Of a stretch of DNA of 64,000 nt, positions 26,369 through 35,728 are shown piece after piece; the stretch's first letter is position 1, and each line of letters begins with the position of its first letter. This stretch comes from JALYNX01 sp963724825 (GTDB taxonomy: Bacteria > Actinomycetota > Acidimicrobiia > Spongiisociales > ZC4RG35): positions 1 through 64,000 of the forward strand of contig CAVRWT010000021.1 of NCBI GenBank assembly GCA_963724825.1, read 5' to 3'. The notes below the pieces were generated by a model, which was not told the origin of the DNA, did not search any database, and was given only the letters and a program-made list of their open reading frames with translations. The translations under genes were made by a program, and so were the position numbers.

Positions 26369-27762
26369 ACACGATCTTCGAACAGCTCCAAAAGCTCCCC
26401 TACTTCGCAGATCTCCCCCAGCGCCTCCTGCTTCGCGTGTGCACCGCCTCCGAGCAGCTTCATGCCAGCCCCGGCGAGGTGATCATCGAAGAGGGCTCGA
26501 TGAGCGATGGCCTCTATGTGGTCACCGACGGCGAGCTCGAGGTTACGAAGATGAGCGCCGGTCGCTCGATCACACTGGCGAGAGTCACCGCCGGCGCGGT
26601 GCTCGGCGAGATCTCACTTTTGGACGACGTTCCCAGGATCGCCACGGTCACTGCTTTGACCGATGTTGACTTCATCAGGGTGCCCTTGGACACCGTCACC
26701 GAGTTGCTGGACAACCCGCAAATGGTCCTGAGGATGCTGCGCACCGTCACCTCGAGGCTCAGGGAGACCGAAGGCCTGGTCAGGAGCGAGGAGCGGATGG
26801 CGGGACTGGGCCGGATGGCTGCTGGCTTGATGCACGAGATCAACAATCCGATGGCAGCGGTGAGACATGGAACCAATTCGGGCCGGGCCATCATCGAGGA
26901 CCTGGGGGACACCGCGCGGCGCCTCTCCAAGAAAGGGGTAGTCCTGCCGGAGGAAACGCCTTCGGAGTCCTTGACCGGGGAAATGAGTGCTCTCGCCAGA
27001 GCGGACGCCGAGGATGCATTGGGTGAATGGCTCTCCGGGATCGGGATCAGCGACGGCTGGGAATTGGCCCCGGCCCTGCTCGACGCCGGTTGGAGTGAGG
27101 AGACACTGTCCAAACTCGCTCCCGAGGCCGACCCCGAGACCAGGGCCGACCTGCTCCGCTGGCTCGGCCTCCGCCTGCTCGGGATCCAGGTCGCCAACGA
27201 GGTCAAGATCGGAGCCGACCGGGTGTCGGAGCTGATCCAGGCGGTCAAGGAGTTCTCCTATCTCGACCAGGGATCGATTCAGACCGTCAATCTCAAGACC
27301 TCCATCGATAACGCGCTCGTGCTCCTCAAGCACCGCTTGAAGGGGGGAGTCAAGGTCATCAAGGAATACGACCCGGAACTCCCTGAGATCGAGGCGTTTG
27401 GCGCCGAGTTGAGCCAGGTGTGGATCAACCTCATCGACAATGCGATCTATGCGATGGATGGTGAGGGGGAGCTGACCATTACCGCCACCCGTGATGGGGA
27501 CGGAGTGCTGATCACGATCGGCGACACCGGAACCGGGATTCCCGAGGATGTCGCCTCACGGGTCTTCGACCCGTTCTTCACCACCAAGGAGCCCGGAGTG
27601 GGCACCGGCCTCGGACTGGCCACCGTGCATTCGATCATCGTTCGGCACGGGGGGAAGCTCGATTTCGTCACCGGCCCTACCGGGACCACGTTCCGCGCTC
27701 GCCTTTCGCCCAAACTCCCCGACGCGGCCCGGGGCTCCGAGGGCGGCGCCGGTCAGAGCTGA
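26365..27762 (+). CDS. Cyclic-nucleotide-binding-domain histidine kinase
   Basis: 465 aa from a GTG that overlaps the previous stop (GTGA). Residues 1-125 form a CNB domain (PGEVIIEEGSMSDGLYVVTDGELEV, then LGEISLLDDVPRIATVTA with the phosphate-binding Arg91). His157 in AAGLMHEINNP is the phosphorylation site. An unusually long helical insert (about 170-295) separates it from the ATPase domain (SQVWINLIDNAIYAM, GDTGTGIPEDV, FFTTKEPGVGTGLGL). No membrane segment, so cytosolic. It most likely phosphorylates the receiver of the adjacent flavoprotein. Confidence 0.93.
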   Translation: MNTIFEQLQKLPYFADLPQRLLLRVCTASEQLHASPGEVIIEEGSMSDGLYVVTDGELEVTKMSAGRSITLARVTAGAVLGEISLLDDVPRIATVTALTDVDFIRVPLDTVTELLDNPQMVLRMLRTVTSRLRETEGLVRSEERMAGLGRMAAGLMHEINNPMAAVRHGTNSGRAIIEDLGDTARRLSKKGVVLPEETPSESLTGEMSALARADAEDALGEWLSGIGISDGWELAPALLDAGWSEETLSKLAPEADPETRADLLRWLGLRLLGIQVANEVKIGADRVSELIQAVKEFSYLDQGSIQTVNLKTSIDNALVLLKHRLKGGVKVIKEYDPELPEIEAFGAELSQVWINLIDNAIYAMDGEGELTITATRDGDGVLITIGDTGTGIPEDVASRVFDPFFTTKEPGVGTGLGLATVHSIIVRHGGKLDFVTGPTGTTFRARLSPKLPDAARGSEGGAGQS

Positions 27763-27766
27763 CCGC

Positions 27767-28843
27767 TCAGAGCCTCACCCGGTAGCGCTCGAGAATCTCG
27801 GCAGTCCGGTCGAGAGGCAGGGCGTGAGCGACCCTCCCCGACCTCCCCATGGTGGTTTCGGCGGCAAACAGGGCATTGACGATCGACTCCTCGGTGGCAT
27901 CGACCACCGCATGAAACAGCGGGTCCATCACCTCGTTGGGCAAGGTGGTCACGGTTCGGGCCTGGCCCGGGTTGCGCTCGAGGTGGTTGCCAGTTGAGAA
28001 CGCAATGAAGAGGTCACCACTTGAGTCGTGCCCGTAGCCGCCGACCCGGCCGACCCCAACCGTCGCTCGTTGCGCCAGGCGTTTGCACTGACCGGAGATC
28101 AGAGGGGCGTCGGTGGCAATGACGACGATGATCGAGCCTCCGTTTGGCGACCGGGCGCCAGGGGCAGGAACCTCATCGGTGCCGATGAGCGCCCCAACCG
28201 GCACCCCGTCGATGCGGAAGTCCTCTCGCAACCCATAGTTCACTTGCACCAGGACACCGACCACATGACTTGCGCCAAGGATGTCGACCACCCTGGAAGA
28301 GGTGCCGATCCCCGACTTGAACTCGTGACAGATCATCCCGGTGCCGCCTCCGACACATCCCTCGGTCACCGTTCCCCCGGCGGCTGAGGAGAGGGCGGCC
28401 GCAGCATCGTCCTCGGTCAGCGCAAACGCCTCCGCCTCGTTGAGCTCAGAGTCGTCTGTTTCCCCGACCACGGGGAGCAGGAAATCGTCGACCACTCCGA
28501 GGTGCACTCCTTCTTTCGTCAAGAAGTCGCGCACCATCCCCACCTGGAAGGTGTTGGTGATCCCGATCGGGGAACCGAGCATCCCCGACTCCTCGACCCA
28601 GGCGAGACCGGTCATCTCACCGTTGCCGTTGAACACGTGGGAGCCGGCATAGACATAGTCGGTCCAGATCTCGCCGTCTCTGGGGACGACCATCGTGATC
28701 CCGCTTCGAATCACATGAGGTGCGTCCCTGACCACAGTGGCATGCCCGACCAGGACTCCGGGAACATCGGTGATCGCATTGGATGGCCCGGTGGGCAGTA
28801 ATCCGATTCCGGCACTTAGGTCGCGCAGCCTGGCTTTCAACAC
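27767..28843 (-). CDS. P1 family peptidase (DmpA-like aminopeptidase)
   Basis: 358 aa from a GTG with AAGGGA upstream. Ntn-hydrolase of the DmpA/BapA class that self-cleaves to expose an N-terminal nucleophile; here the expected bond is Gly236-Ser237 in SPNGGSIIVVIATDAPL. Further family motifs are ITDVPGVLVGHATV, SGITMVVPRDG, GTVTEGCVGGGTGM and GDLFIAFSTGN. Homologues release N-terminal D- or beta-amino acids from small peptides and amides. No signal peptide, so cytoplasmic. It is divergent from the aminotransferase-deacetylase operon, which may use the amines or amino acids it frees. Confidence 0.92.
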   Translation of the reverse strand: MLKARLRDLSAGIGLLPTGPSNAITDVPGVLVGHATVVRDAPHVIRSGITMVVPRDGEIWTDYVYAGSHVFNGNGEMTGLAWVEESGMLGSPIGITNTFQVGMVRDFLTKEGVHLGVVDDFLLPVVGETDDSELNEAEAFALTEDDAAAALSSAAGGTVTEGCVGGGTGMICHEFKSGIGTSSRVVDILGASHVVGVLVQVNYGLREDFRIDGVPVGALIGTDEVPAPGARSPNGGSIIVVIATDAPLISGQCKRLAQRATVGVGRVGGYGHDSSGDLFIAFSTGNHLERNPGQARTVTTLPNEVMDPLFHAVVDATEESIVNALFAAETTMGRSGRVAHALPLDRTAEILERYRVRL

Positions 28844-28893
28844 ACCATCCCTTCACGGCGAACGGTAACCGGAGGCCTAACGTCCGGTCACTG

Positions 28894-30225
28894 ATGATCC
28901 CGCACCGCGATTCGACGAGCTCCGTCTTCCACCGGGGCGCGGGGACTCTCCCGATCGCTTCAACCGCCAGCGGATCCTGGGTCACGGATGTCGACGGGAA
29001 GCAGTATCTGGATGCTGCCGGAGGGGCGATCGCAGTCGGCATTGGCCACGGAGTCCCCGAGATCGCCGGGGCGATGGCGGCCCAGGCCGCAGCGCTGGCC
29101 TACGTGCACGGTTCCGCGTTCACCACTGAGCCGCTGGAGGCTTACGCATCCGAGATCGCAGCGATCGTGCCGATGGCGGAGGCCCGGGTGTTCCCGGTAT
29201 CGGGGGGGTCCGAGGCGATGGAAAGCGCACTGAAGATGGCCCGGGCGTATCACCTCGCCAAGGACCGGCCACAGCGAACCGTGATCATCGCTCGGGGAGC
29301 CTCGTACCACGGAAATACTCGTGGGGCACTCGATGTCTCCGGTCGGGAGCCCCTTCGTCGACCGTACGAGCCGTGGCTCGGCCAGACCCGACGAGTGCCC
29401 GGCGTCACCGAATACCGATGTCCCAACCCCGACCATCCCAACGGATGTGCGAGGTGGCATGCCGATCAACTCGCGGCGGCCATCGCCGACGAGGGGCCGG
29501 AACGGGTCGTTGCCTTCGTCGCCGAGCCCATTGGCGGAGCCGCGAGCGGCGCCGCCCTCCCACCCGATGGCTATTGGGCGGCAATCGCCGAGATCTGCCG
29601 GCGTCATGACATCCTGATCATCGCCGACGAGGTGATGACCGGGTTCGGACGAACCGGAGAGTGGTTCGCCGCCGACCATTTCGGGCTCCGGCCCGACATC
29701 CTGGTGTCCGCCAAGGGAGCGTCGAGCGGCTATTGGCCCCTCGGGCTGGCAATCAGCAGCGGCGAGGTTCACGACACCATCGTGGAGGCGGGTGGTCTCA
29801 CTCACGGATTCACCTGGTCCCACAGCCCGGTCGGGGCGGCGGTCGGCCTCGCCGTCCTCGATCGGATCCGCGGCCTGCGCTTGATCGATCGGGCACGCAC
29901 TCAGGGCGAACGGCTGCTCGCGTCACTTCGCTCCGCTCTTCAGGATCACCCCCGGGTTGGTGACGTGCGCGGCATCGGACTCCTGATTTGCGTCGAGCTG
30001 GTCGCCGACCGGGACACGAAGGCCCCATTCGCTCGATCGGAGCAAGTCACCGAGCGAATGGTGGCTCGCGCACGGGAGAGCGGGCTCTTGCTGTACCCGT
30101 CGACAGGCAACGCCGACGGAGTCAACGGGGACTTCCTGATGATCGGCCCACCGCTCATCGTGACTGACGACGAGGTCGACCTCATCGTCGATCGGGTTGC
30201 CCTAACCCTGGAGGGCCTCGAATGA
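28894..30225 (+). CDS. Class III aminotransferase (PLP-dependent)
   Basis: 443 aa from the ATG at 28894; an upstream start would cross the divergent promoter. PLP site: Lys274 in LVSAKGASSGYWPLG, Asp245 in LIIADEVMTGFGRTGEWF, and PVSGGSEAMESALKMAR for phosphate binding. The active site resembles omega-amino acid:pyruvate or diamine aminotransferases that act on terminal amines. It overlaps the HDAC-like gene by four bases, so removal of an acetyl group followed by transamination is a plausible two-step use of acetylated amines such as acetylpolyamines. The exact substrate is not deducible. Confidence 0.93.
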   Translation: MIPHRDSTSSVFHRGAGTLPIASTASGSWVTDVDGKQYLDAAGGAIAVGIGHGVPEIAGAMAAQAAALAYVHGSAFTTEPLEAYASEIAAIVPMAEARVFPVSGGSEAMESALKMARAYHLAKDRPQRTVIIARGASYHGNTRGALDVSGREPLRRPYEPWLGQTRRVPGVTEYRCPNPDHPNGCARWHADQLAAAIADEGPERVVAFVAEPIGGAASGAALPPDGYWAAIAEICRRHDILIIADEVMTGFGRTGEWFAADHFGLRPDILVSAKGASSGYWPLGLAISSGEVHDTIVEAGGLTHGFTWSHSPVGAAVGLAVLDRIRGLRLIDRARTQGERLLASLRSALQDHPRVGDVRGIGLLICVELVADRDTKAPFARSEQVTERMVARARESGLLLYPSTGNADGVNGDFLMIGPPLIVTDDEVDLIVDRVALTLEGLE

Positions 30226-31277
30226 GCCTTACCGCCGTGTGGTCCGAGGGTTATCTGGCACACGACGCCAATTGGCTGGTCTGGGTCGGGGCCCGTCTTC
30301 CCGGTGACGAGGAAGCGGAACGAGCGCTCATCATCAAACAGGCCCTCGAGGAAGCCCACGTCCCGATGGTCGAGGCCGAGAGCCATGATCGGAGCCTGAT
30401 CGAGGCCGTGCATGACCCCGGAATGGTCGACTACCTCGAGACCGCCCACCAGCTTTGGGTCGAAGCCGGCTACCCGGAGGACCCCGGGGTGGACCGCGTC
30501 GTCCCCTATGTCTTCCCCCATCCGGCGGCCGTTCGCCATCATCCCGGCGTGGTACCGACCAGTCGGGCGGCGATGGCGGGGGTGTACTGCATGGACACCG
30601 CCACCGTGATTGGCCCGGGGACCTATGCCGGTGCCCGGGCAGCCGCGGATGGGGCGGCAACGGCCGCCGCGCTCATCAGGGATGGAGCCAGAGCGGCGTA
30701 CGCCCCGGTTCGCCCCCCCGGCCATCACGCTGGGAGCTCCTACTTCGGAGGGTCCTGCTACCTGAACAACGCAGCCATCGCTGCGGAGTGGCTCGTGAAC
30801 AACGGCACGGGACGAGTGGCCATCCTCGACATCGACGCCCACCACGGCAACGGAACCCAAGAGATCTTCTACGAGCGCGGTGACGTCTTCTACGCCTCGG
30901 TCCACGTGGATCCAGGAAAGGGTTGGTTCCCTCACTTCTGCGGATTCGGGGACGAGATCGGAGCCGGTCCCGGAAAGGGTGCCAACCTCAACCTGCCACT
31001 GGCGCCGGGAAGCGGGGACAAGGAATTCTTGGACGCCCTGGAACGGGGATGTGAGGCAATACTGGGCTGGAAGCCCGATGCCCTCGTGGTGTCCATGGGG
31101 GTCGACGCCGGAGCCGCCGACCCCGAAAGCCCCCTTCAGGTGACCAACCCGGGCTTCTCGGGCGCCGGAATCAGGATTGCCGGCCTCGCCTTGCCGACGG
31201 CCCTGATCCAGGAGGGTGGCTATCACCTTGAATCACTTGGACCCGACGTCATGGCTATCTTGGCCGCATTCCCGTGA
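30222..31277 (+). CDS. Histone deacetylase-like amidohydrolase
   Basis: 351 aa zinc hydrolase. His168-His169 in RPPGHHAGSSYFGG form the charge-relay pair, Asp205 and His207 in DIDAHHGNGTQ bind zinc, the third zinc Asp is in SMGVDAGAADPESP, and the transition-state region is IQEGGYHLESLG. Bacterial members deacetylate acetylpolyamines or other acetylated amines rather than histones. Coupled by ATGA to the aminotransferase ahead of it and by a short overlap to the peptidase behind, it is in the middle of what looks like a catabolic operon. The loop GSSYFGGSCYLNN carries the family Tyr. Confidence 0.92.
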   Translation: MSLTAVWSEGYLAHDANWLVWVGARLPGDEEAERALIIKQALEEAHVPMVEAESHDRSLIEAVHDPGMVDYLETAHQLWVEAGYPEDPGVDRVVPYVFPHPAAVRHHPGVVPTSRAAMAGVYCMDTATVIGPGTYAGARAAADGAATAAALIRDGARAAYAPVRPPGHHAGSSYFGGSCYLNNAAIAAEWLVNNGTGRVAILDIDAHHGNGTQEIFYERGDVFYASVHVDPGKGWFPHFCGFGDEIGAGPGKGANLNLPLAPGSGDKEFLDALERGCEAILGWKPDALVVSMGVDAGAADPESPLQVTNPGFSGAGIRIAGLALPTALIQEGGYHLESLGPDVMAILAAFP

Positions 31278-31291
31278 CCCAAGGAGGGTGG

Positions 31292-33095
31292 GTGACTGAC
31301 GGAATGTGGGTCGGCAAGGACGTCCACAGAGGGGTGCCAAGCGAGGACGTGGCCGATCGGCCCAAGTCCCCGCGGTGGCGACTCGAGGACGTCTGGGCCA
31401 TCGCCCGCCCCTACAACCCGACGGTGTCGCCGAACGGCTCCACAGTGGCGTTCTTCCTCGATTTCGAAGGGACCACCGACCTGTGGACAGCTCGATGCCG
31501 AAGGGGTTATCTCTCGTCTGACCACCGATCGGGCACTCACCGCCTATTGGGACGACGCGACGCCCGTCTGGTCCCCGGCCGGTGACCTGATCGCCTACAA
31601 CAGTGCGGGGTGGGTGCATGTCGTGAGCGCGACCACCGGTCTCGATCGGCGACTGATCGAAGGTTCCGCCGGGGCATGGCTCGATGACAGAAACCTGATC
31701 GTCGTCATCGAGAAGGACGAGCACTCATGGCTGGGCGTGATCGATGTCGACGACCCGGCGCCCCGGACTATCGGCCCCGTCGATGGCGACGTCCTCGACC
31801 CGCGGGTGACCGACGACGGAAGGGTGTTGGCCACCTACCTCCCCAAAGCCGACCTGAACCGGTCCGACCTGATCCTGATTGCCGATGACGGGGCCTGGGT
31901 CACCATTGTCGGCCAGCCGGATCGACGCGCCGAGGCCGCCCGGCCCCACGGCGACAAAGTGGCTTACGTTTTCGAGGACGAGGATCGGTTCTCGCTGTTC
32001 ATCTCAGATGTGGACGGAACGCAGACGAAGCGACTGGCAGCGGGTGATCTCGATTTCGCGGCGCCGGAGTGGCTGGCGGATGGGACCGGCCTGGTGGTCA
32101 AGGGCACCCATCGCGGCCAGACCGACCTGATGCGCGTGGGTCTCGACGGGTCAATCGAGGTCCTCGCCGAGGGAGGTAGCTGGGGAACCCCGCATCCGGC
32201 GTCTTCGGGAGTCGTGGCGACACACGAGTCCTGGGTCTCCACGCCACGATTGAAACTGATCAAACCCGGAGGGGAAGAAGCGATCCTTTTCGACGGCGCA
32301 CCGACGGCGATCAGCCAGGCCACGCCGGTAGCGCCGGAGCGGATCACCTACAAGTCACTCGACGGTCTCGAAATCGAAGGGTTCTTGTTCAAACCGACCG
32401 GGGTGTCGCGTCCGGTTCCGGTCGTGGTCTATCCCCACGGCGGCCCGACCGACTTCTACGGCGACGAGTGGGACGGCGAGGCCCAGCATTTCATCGAGAA
32501 TGGCTATGGGTGGCTGGCAATCAACTTCCGCGGCTCGACCTCATACGGTCTGGAGTTCGAGCGCGCCAATCATGGGGATCCCGGGATTGGCGACGCCGGC
32601 GACTGTGTCGCGGCCGGCCAGTTCCTGCGCACCCTGGATTGGGTCGATCCGGATCGCATCGCCATCTTTGGCCCCAGCTACGGCGCCTATCTAGCCCTTG
32701 CCTCGTTGGTACACCCGGAGAATCCATTCGTATGCGGGGTCGCCAAGTACGGAGACTTCAACTTGCTGACCTCCTGGCACCAGACGGATCGGGTTGGCCG
32801 CGACGACGCCGTCAGGCTGTACGGCCATCCAGAGGAGAACCCGGACGCCTACCGGGCGGGGTCTCCGATATATGGCGTGCCCAACCTGACCGCCCCGATT
32901 CTCATCGCCCAAGGCGAAAAGGATCCGAGGGTGCATCTCAAACAGGCGGAGGAGCTCGTCGAAGCGCTCGAGCGCCATGACAAGACGTATGAATATGTGA
33001 CCTATCCCACCGAGGCACACGGACTGTTGAATCGCGAGCCACATCTCCATTTCTACCGGCGTCTCGGGCGTTTCCTCGACTGGCACACCAGATAA
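31292..33095 (+). CDS. S9 family prolyl oligopeptidase-type peptidase (frameshifted)
   Basis: About 600 residues. AAGGAGG at 31281-31287 favours the GTG at 31292; an in-frame GTG at 31274 overlaps the HDAC stop. The frame breaks near 31485 (extra A before CAGCTCGATG); the continuation LDAEGVISRLTTDRAL leads into the main part from 31614. A beta-propeller (WSPAGDLIAYN, repeated VxxDGxxxL units) is followed by an alpha/beta hydrolase: VVVYPHGGPTDFYGD, nucleophile Ser in FGPSYGAYLA, Asp in GEKDPRVHLKQ, His in EAHGLLNRE. It cleaves oligopeptides in known relatives. It shares an operon with the amidohydrolase, supporting a peptide/amine-scavenging role. Confidence 0.9.
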
Positions 33096-33146
33096 CCCGG
33101 GGCCGGTTTCCTCAAGCAACGGGCCAAAACAGCCGATTTTTCCCTC

Positions 33147-34625
33147 ATGGCGACCCGCGCCCCCAAGGGGACCCGACCGTCTCGCTGGTGGATCGCGCTG
33201 GCAGCGGTCTTTGCGGCCCTGTTCGTCGCCGCCACGACTGCCGCGGTGGTGCACCAGCACAATGCCGGCCGACCGATAGGTGAAGGCCAACTCTTCCTCG
33301 CCGATGCTCAGCTCGGGTCCCAACAAATCAACGCCGCCGTGGATTCCGGCATCGAGCCCGAAGCGGCAGTTCGACATCTGAGAAACGAGCTCGGGATCGA
33401 AGGGGTGGCCCTGGTCGACTCGACCGGCACCATCACCGCCGCCACATCGGATCTCCTCGTCGGAAGCCAGGTCGACAACCCGGTGCTGGCCTACGCCCTG
33501 GAGTCAGGGAGATTCGCGGCAGTGGCAGCCCCGATCGATCAGGACCTGAGAATCGACGGTGTTCCCGAGTGGAACGCCGGCGACGCCCTCTACCTGGCGC
33601 TCTTGCCCGGCGAGGAAGGCCGACCGGCGCTGCTTCTCTACTACGACATCTCTGAACTGCTGGCGAGGCGAGCCGGGGCCCTCGGAATCCGGCCTGCGAC
33701 CGTCCAACTGGCAGCTGTAGGGGTGCTCTTCGCCATAGCCGCACTGGCAGTGATGATCGGCCGCTATCACTCGGTCCAGCGTTACCGGGAAATGGCTCTC
33801 GAAGCCGAGTTCCTGCGCCAGAACTCAGAGTCGCTGCAGGTGCACAACGCCGAGTTGGATGTCGCACGACGGAACGCCGAGGCCGCGCTGACCCTCGCCG
33901 AGGAGAAGAACCGCATTCGCGCCGAGTTCGTCCTCATGATCAACCACGAGTTGCGGACCCCGCTGACCAGTGTCGTGACCGGCGCCGAGCTACTGCTCAT
34001 GACCGACCCCGACGCGGCAGACCGCTATGAGATCCTCGAAGCCCTGGTCCACGACGGCCGGCGGCTCCAGACGATGATCGATCAGCTGCTGGCGGTGGCG
34101 AGGGTCGAGAATCGAGGTCTCTCCTTCGCTCCTCAACCGGTGAAATTCGCCGAGGTCTGCGACGCGGTTGCACTCTCCCACTCCCGGGTCATCTCGAGCC
34201 ACGCCCCCGACTCCCACGAGCCGGACCACGACCCGACTGTGATGACCGATCTCCAGACGTTGCGGAATCTGGCTTCCTCCCTCGCCGACAACGCCTTCAC
34301 CCACGGGGCCCGCAACGTGAGAATCCACTGCTCGACCAGCGAGGTGCACGAGCCTCACTTCGTGGTGGGGACCATTCCGGAATCCGCCGTGTACCTCTCG
34401 ATCAGCGACGATGGTCCCGGGATTCGGCCGGAGTTTCTCCCCAGGGCCTTCGAGAAGTTCGAGAAGGACAGTCGCAGCTCTGGCACCGGCTTGGGCCTCT
34501 ATATGGCCCGCCTCATGGCGGAGGCAATGGGGGCCTCTCTCATGGTGTGGACCTCGTCCGAGGGCACCACTTTCACCATTGCCCTGCCACTCGCCAGGGT
34601 CGCGGCCGAGCTGGGTGCGGCATGA
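33147..34625 (+). CDS. Sensor histidine kinase with extracytoplasmic sensor domain
   Basis: 492 aa. TM1 at about 15-36, an extracytoplasmic PDC/CHASE-like region to about 180 (GVALVDSTGTITAATSDLLVG), TM2 at about 185-205, and a coiled linker. The phospho-accepting residue is His267 in FVLMINHELRTPLTSV, and the ATPase domain has ASSLADNAFTHG, DDGPGIRPEF, FEKFEKDSRSSGTGLGLYMARLMAE. No response regulator is adjacent; the next gene, overlapping by ATGA, encodes a cupredoxin-like lipoprotein. The kinase may therefore monitor that protein, copper, or an envelope redox signal (inference). Confidence 0.92.
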   Translation: MATRAPKGTRPSRWWIALAAVFAALFVAATTAAVVHQHNAGRPIGEGQLFLADAQLGSQQINAAVDSGIEPEAAVRHLRNELGIEGVALVDSTGTITAATSDLLVGSQVDNPVLAYALESGRFAAVAAPIDQDLRIDGVPEWNAGDALYLALLPGEEGRPALLLYYDISELLARRAGALGIRPATVQLAAVGVLFAIAALAVMIGRYHSVQRYREMALEAEFLRQNSESLQVHNAELDVARRNAEAALTLAEEKNRIRAEFVLMINHELRTPLTSVVTGAELLLMTDPDAADRYEILEALVHDGRRLQTMIDQLLAVARVENRGLSFAPQPVKFAEVCDAVALSHSRVISSHAPDSHEPDHDPTVMTDLQTLRNLASSLADNAFTHGARNVRIHCSTSEVHEPHFVVGTIPESAVYLSISDDGPGIRPEFLPRAFEKFEKDSRSSGTGLGLYMARLMAEAMGASLMVWTSSEGTTFTIALPLARVAAELGAA

Positions 34626-34999
34626 GAAGGGCTTTGATCCTCGGCGCTCTCCTGATTGCGGTCGCGGCCTGCCAGGGGCCAACCGGCTCCTCGGCCGACG
34701 TCGAGGTCTACGAGTTCAACATCGAGCCGTCCATCACCACCTTCGACGCCGGGGCGGTGACCCTCAACGTCGAAAATGACGGCGAGTACGGGCACACACT
34801 GGTCATCACCGATGCCGGAGGCCATGTCCTGTCGGCGGGAGGGGTCATTGGCCCGGGTGAGACATCCCGGGTCTCCATCGATCTCGCTCCCGGACAGTAT
34901 TCCTTCACCTGTCGCATCGTGGCCCAGGACGATGAGGGCAACGTGATCGACCACTACGAACAGGGAATGTCCGCCGACGTGGTGGTCAGGGCGAGCTGA
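34622..34999 (+). CDS. Cupredoxin-like lipoprotein
   Basis: 125 aa. Signal peptide with lipobox IAVAAC. The body has YEFNIEPSITTFDAGAVTL, GEYGHTLVITDAGG and GQYSFTCRIVAQDDEG, the usual strand pattern of a plastocyanin fold. Possible type-1 copper ligands are His in YGHTL, Cys in FTCRI, His in IDHYE and Met in QGMSA; the Cys-to-His spacing is about ten residues longer than usual, so metal binding is uncertain. The start overlaps the kinase stop (ATGA), so the pair is co-translated and the protein may be the kinase's periplasmic partner. Confidence 0.82.
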   Translation: MRRALILGALLIAVAACQGPTGSSADVEVYEFNIEPSITTFDAGAVTLNVENDGEYGHTLVITDAGGHVLSAGGVIGPGETSRVSIDLAPGQYSFTCRIVAQDDEGNVIDHYEQGMSADVVVRAS

Positions 35000-35047
35000 G
35001 GCCGGCCGGGGTCTGCACAGACTCCGATTCATCGGTACCTTCGAGCT

Positions 35048-35728
35048 GTGACCTCGCCTCCCCGGCTTGCCCTGGGCCTGTTTCGACCGATCGCCGGCAA
35101 CTACGAGCGATGGGCTTCGATTCTGAGCATGGGTCAGGACGGGCGATGGCGCAGCCGGCTGGTGGCCTCGCTGGAGCTGCCGACGGGCGCGCTGATTCTC
35201 GACGTCGCCGCGGGAACGGGCTCGATCACCCGATCTCTCCGGGCGGCCGGCTACCGGGTGATCTCGCTGGACCAGAGCGACGAGATGCTTGGCCAGCTGG
35301 ATGAGCCGGATTCCCGGCGGGTCCTCGCCACCGCCGAATCCCTTCCGATTGCCGATGGAGCGCTGGATGGCCTGACCGCCGGATACCTGCTCCGCTATGT
35401 GACTGACCTGCAGACGGCGACTGCCGAGCTGGCCCGCGTGGTCCGGACCGGAGGGATGGTCGCGATGCTCGAGTTCGGGCGTCCGGGAGGAATCTGGGGC
35501 CCTTTGTGGTGGCTGTACACGAGGGTCGCGCTTCCCCTGGCCGGATCCCTGGTTGGGAACGGCTGGGGACGGGTAGGCAGGTTCCTCGGGCCCAGCATCG
35601 ACGAGTTCTGGTCGAGAAACTCCCTGCCGGGCCTGGTTGAGATCTGGGAGGCAGCCGGGATCGGCCAGGTTCGCTGGGAGCGGATGTCGCTGGGAGGGGG
35701 CGTGGTCATCTGGGGTGTCAAGACATGA
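35048..35728 (+). CDS. SAM-dependent methyltransferase (UbiE/MenG-like)
   Basis: 226 aa from a GTG start. Motif I is LDVAAGTGSITRSL, followed by an acidic SAM-ribose residue in ISLDQSDEML, LATAESLPIADGALDGLTAGYLLRYV and a motif III-like ARVVRTGGMVAMLEFGRPGG. The opening RPIAGNYERWASILSMGQDGRWR resembles the entry of MenG/UbiE-type quinone methyltransferases. The C-terminal half has hydrophobic stretches suggestive of membrane association. It overlaps a UbiA-like membrane protein by ATGA, which supports action on a prenylated or quinone-like substrate (inference). Confidence 0.9.
   Translation: MTSPPRLALGLFRPIAGNYERWASILSMGQDGRWRSRLVASLELPTGALILDVAAGTGSITRSLRAAGYRVISLDQSDEMLGQLDEPDSRRVLATAESLPIADGALDGLTAGYLLRYVTDLQTATAELARVVRTGGMVAMLEFGRPGGIWGPLWWLYTRVALPLAGSLVGNGWGRVGRFLGPSIDEFWSRNSLPGLVEIWEAAGIGQVRWERMSLGGGVVIWGVKT

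Noticed and set aside
30222..31277. A eukaryote-like histone deacetylase acquired by recent transfer
   Set aside because: The enzyme class is common in bacteria as acetylpolyamine amidohydrolases and base composition matches the surroundings.
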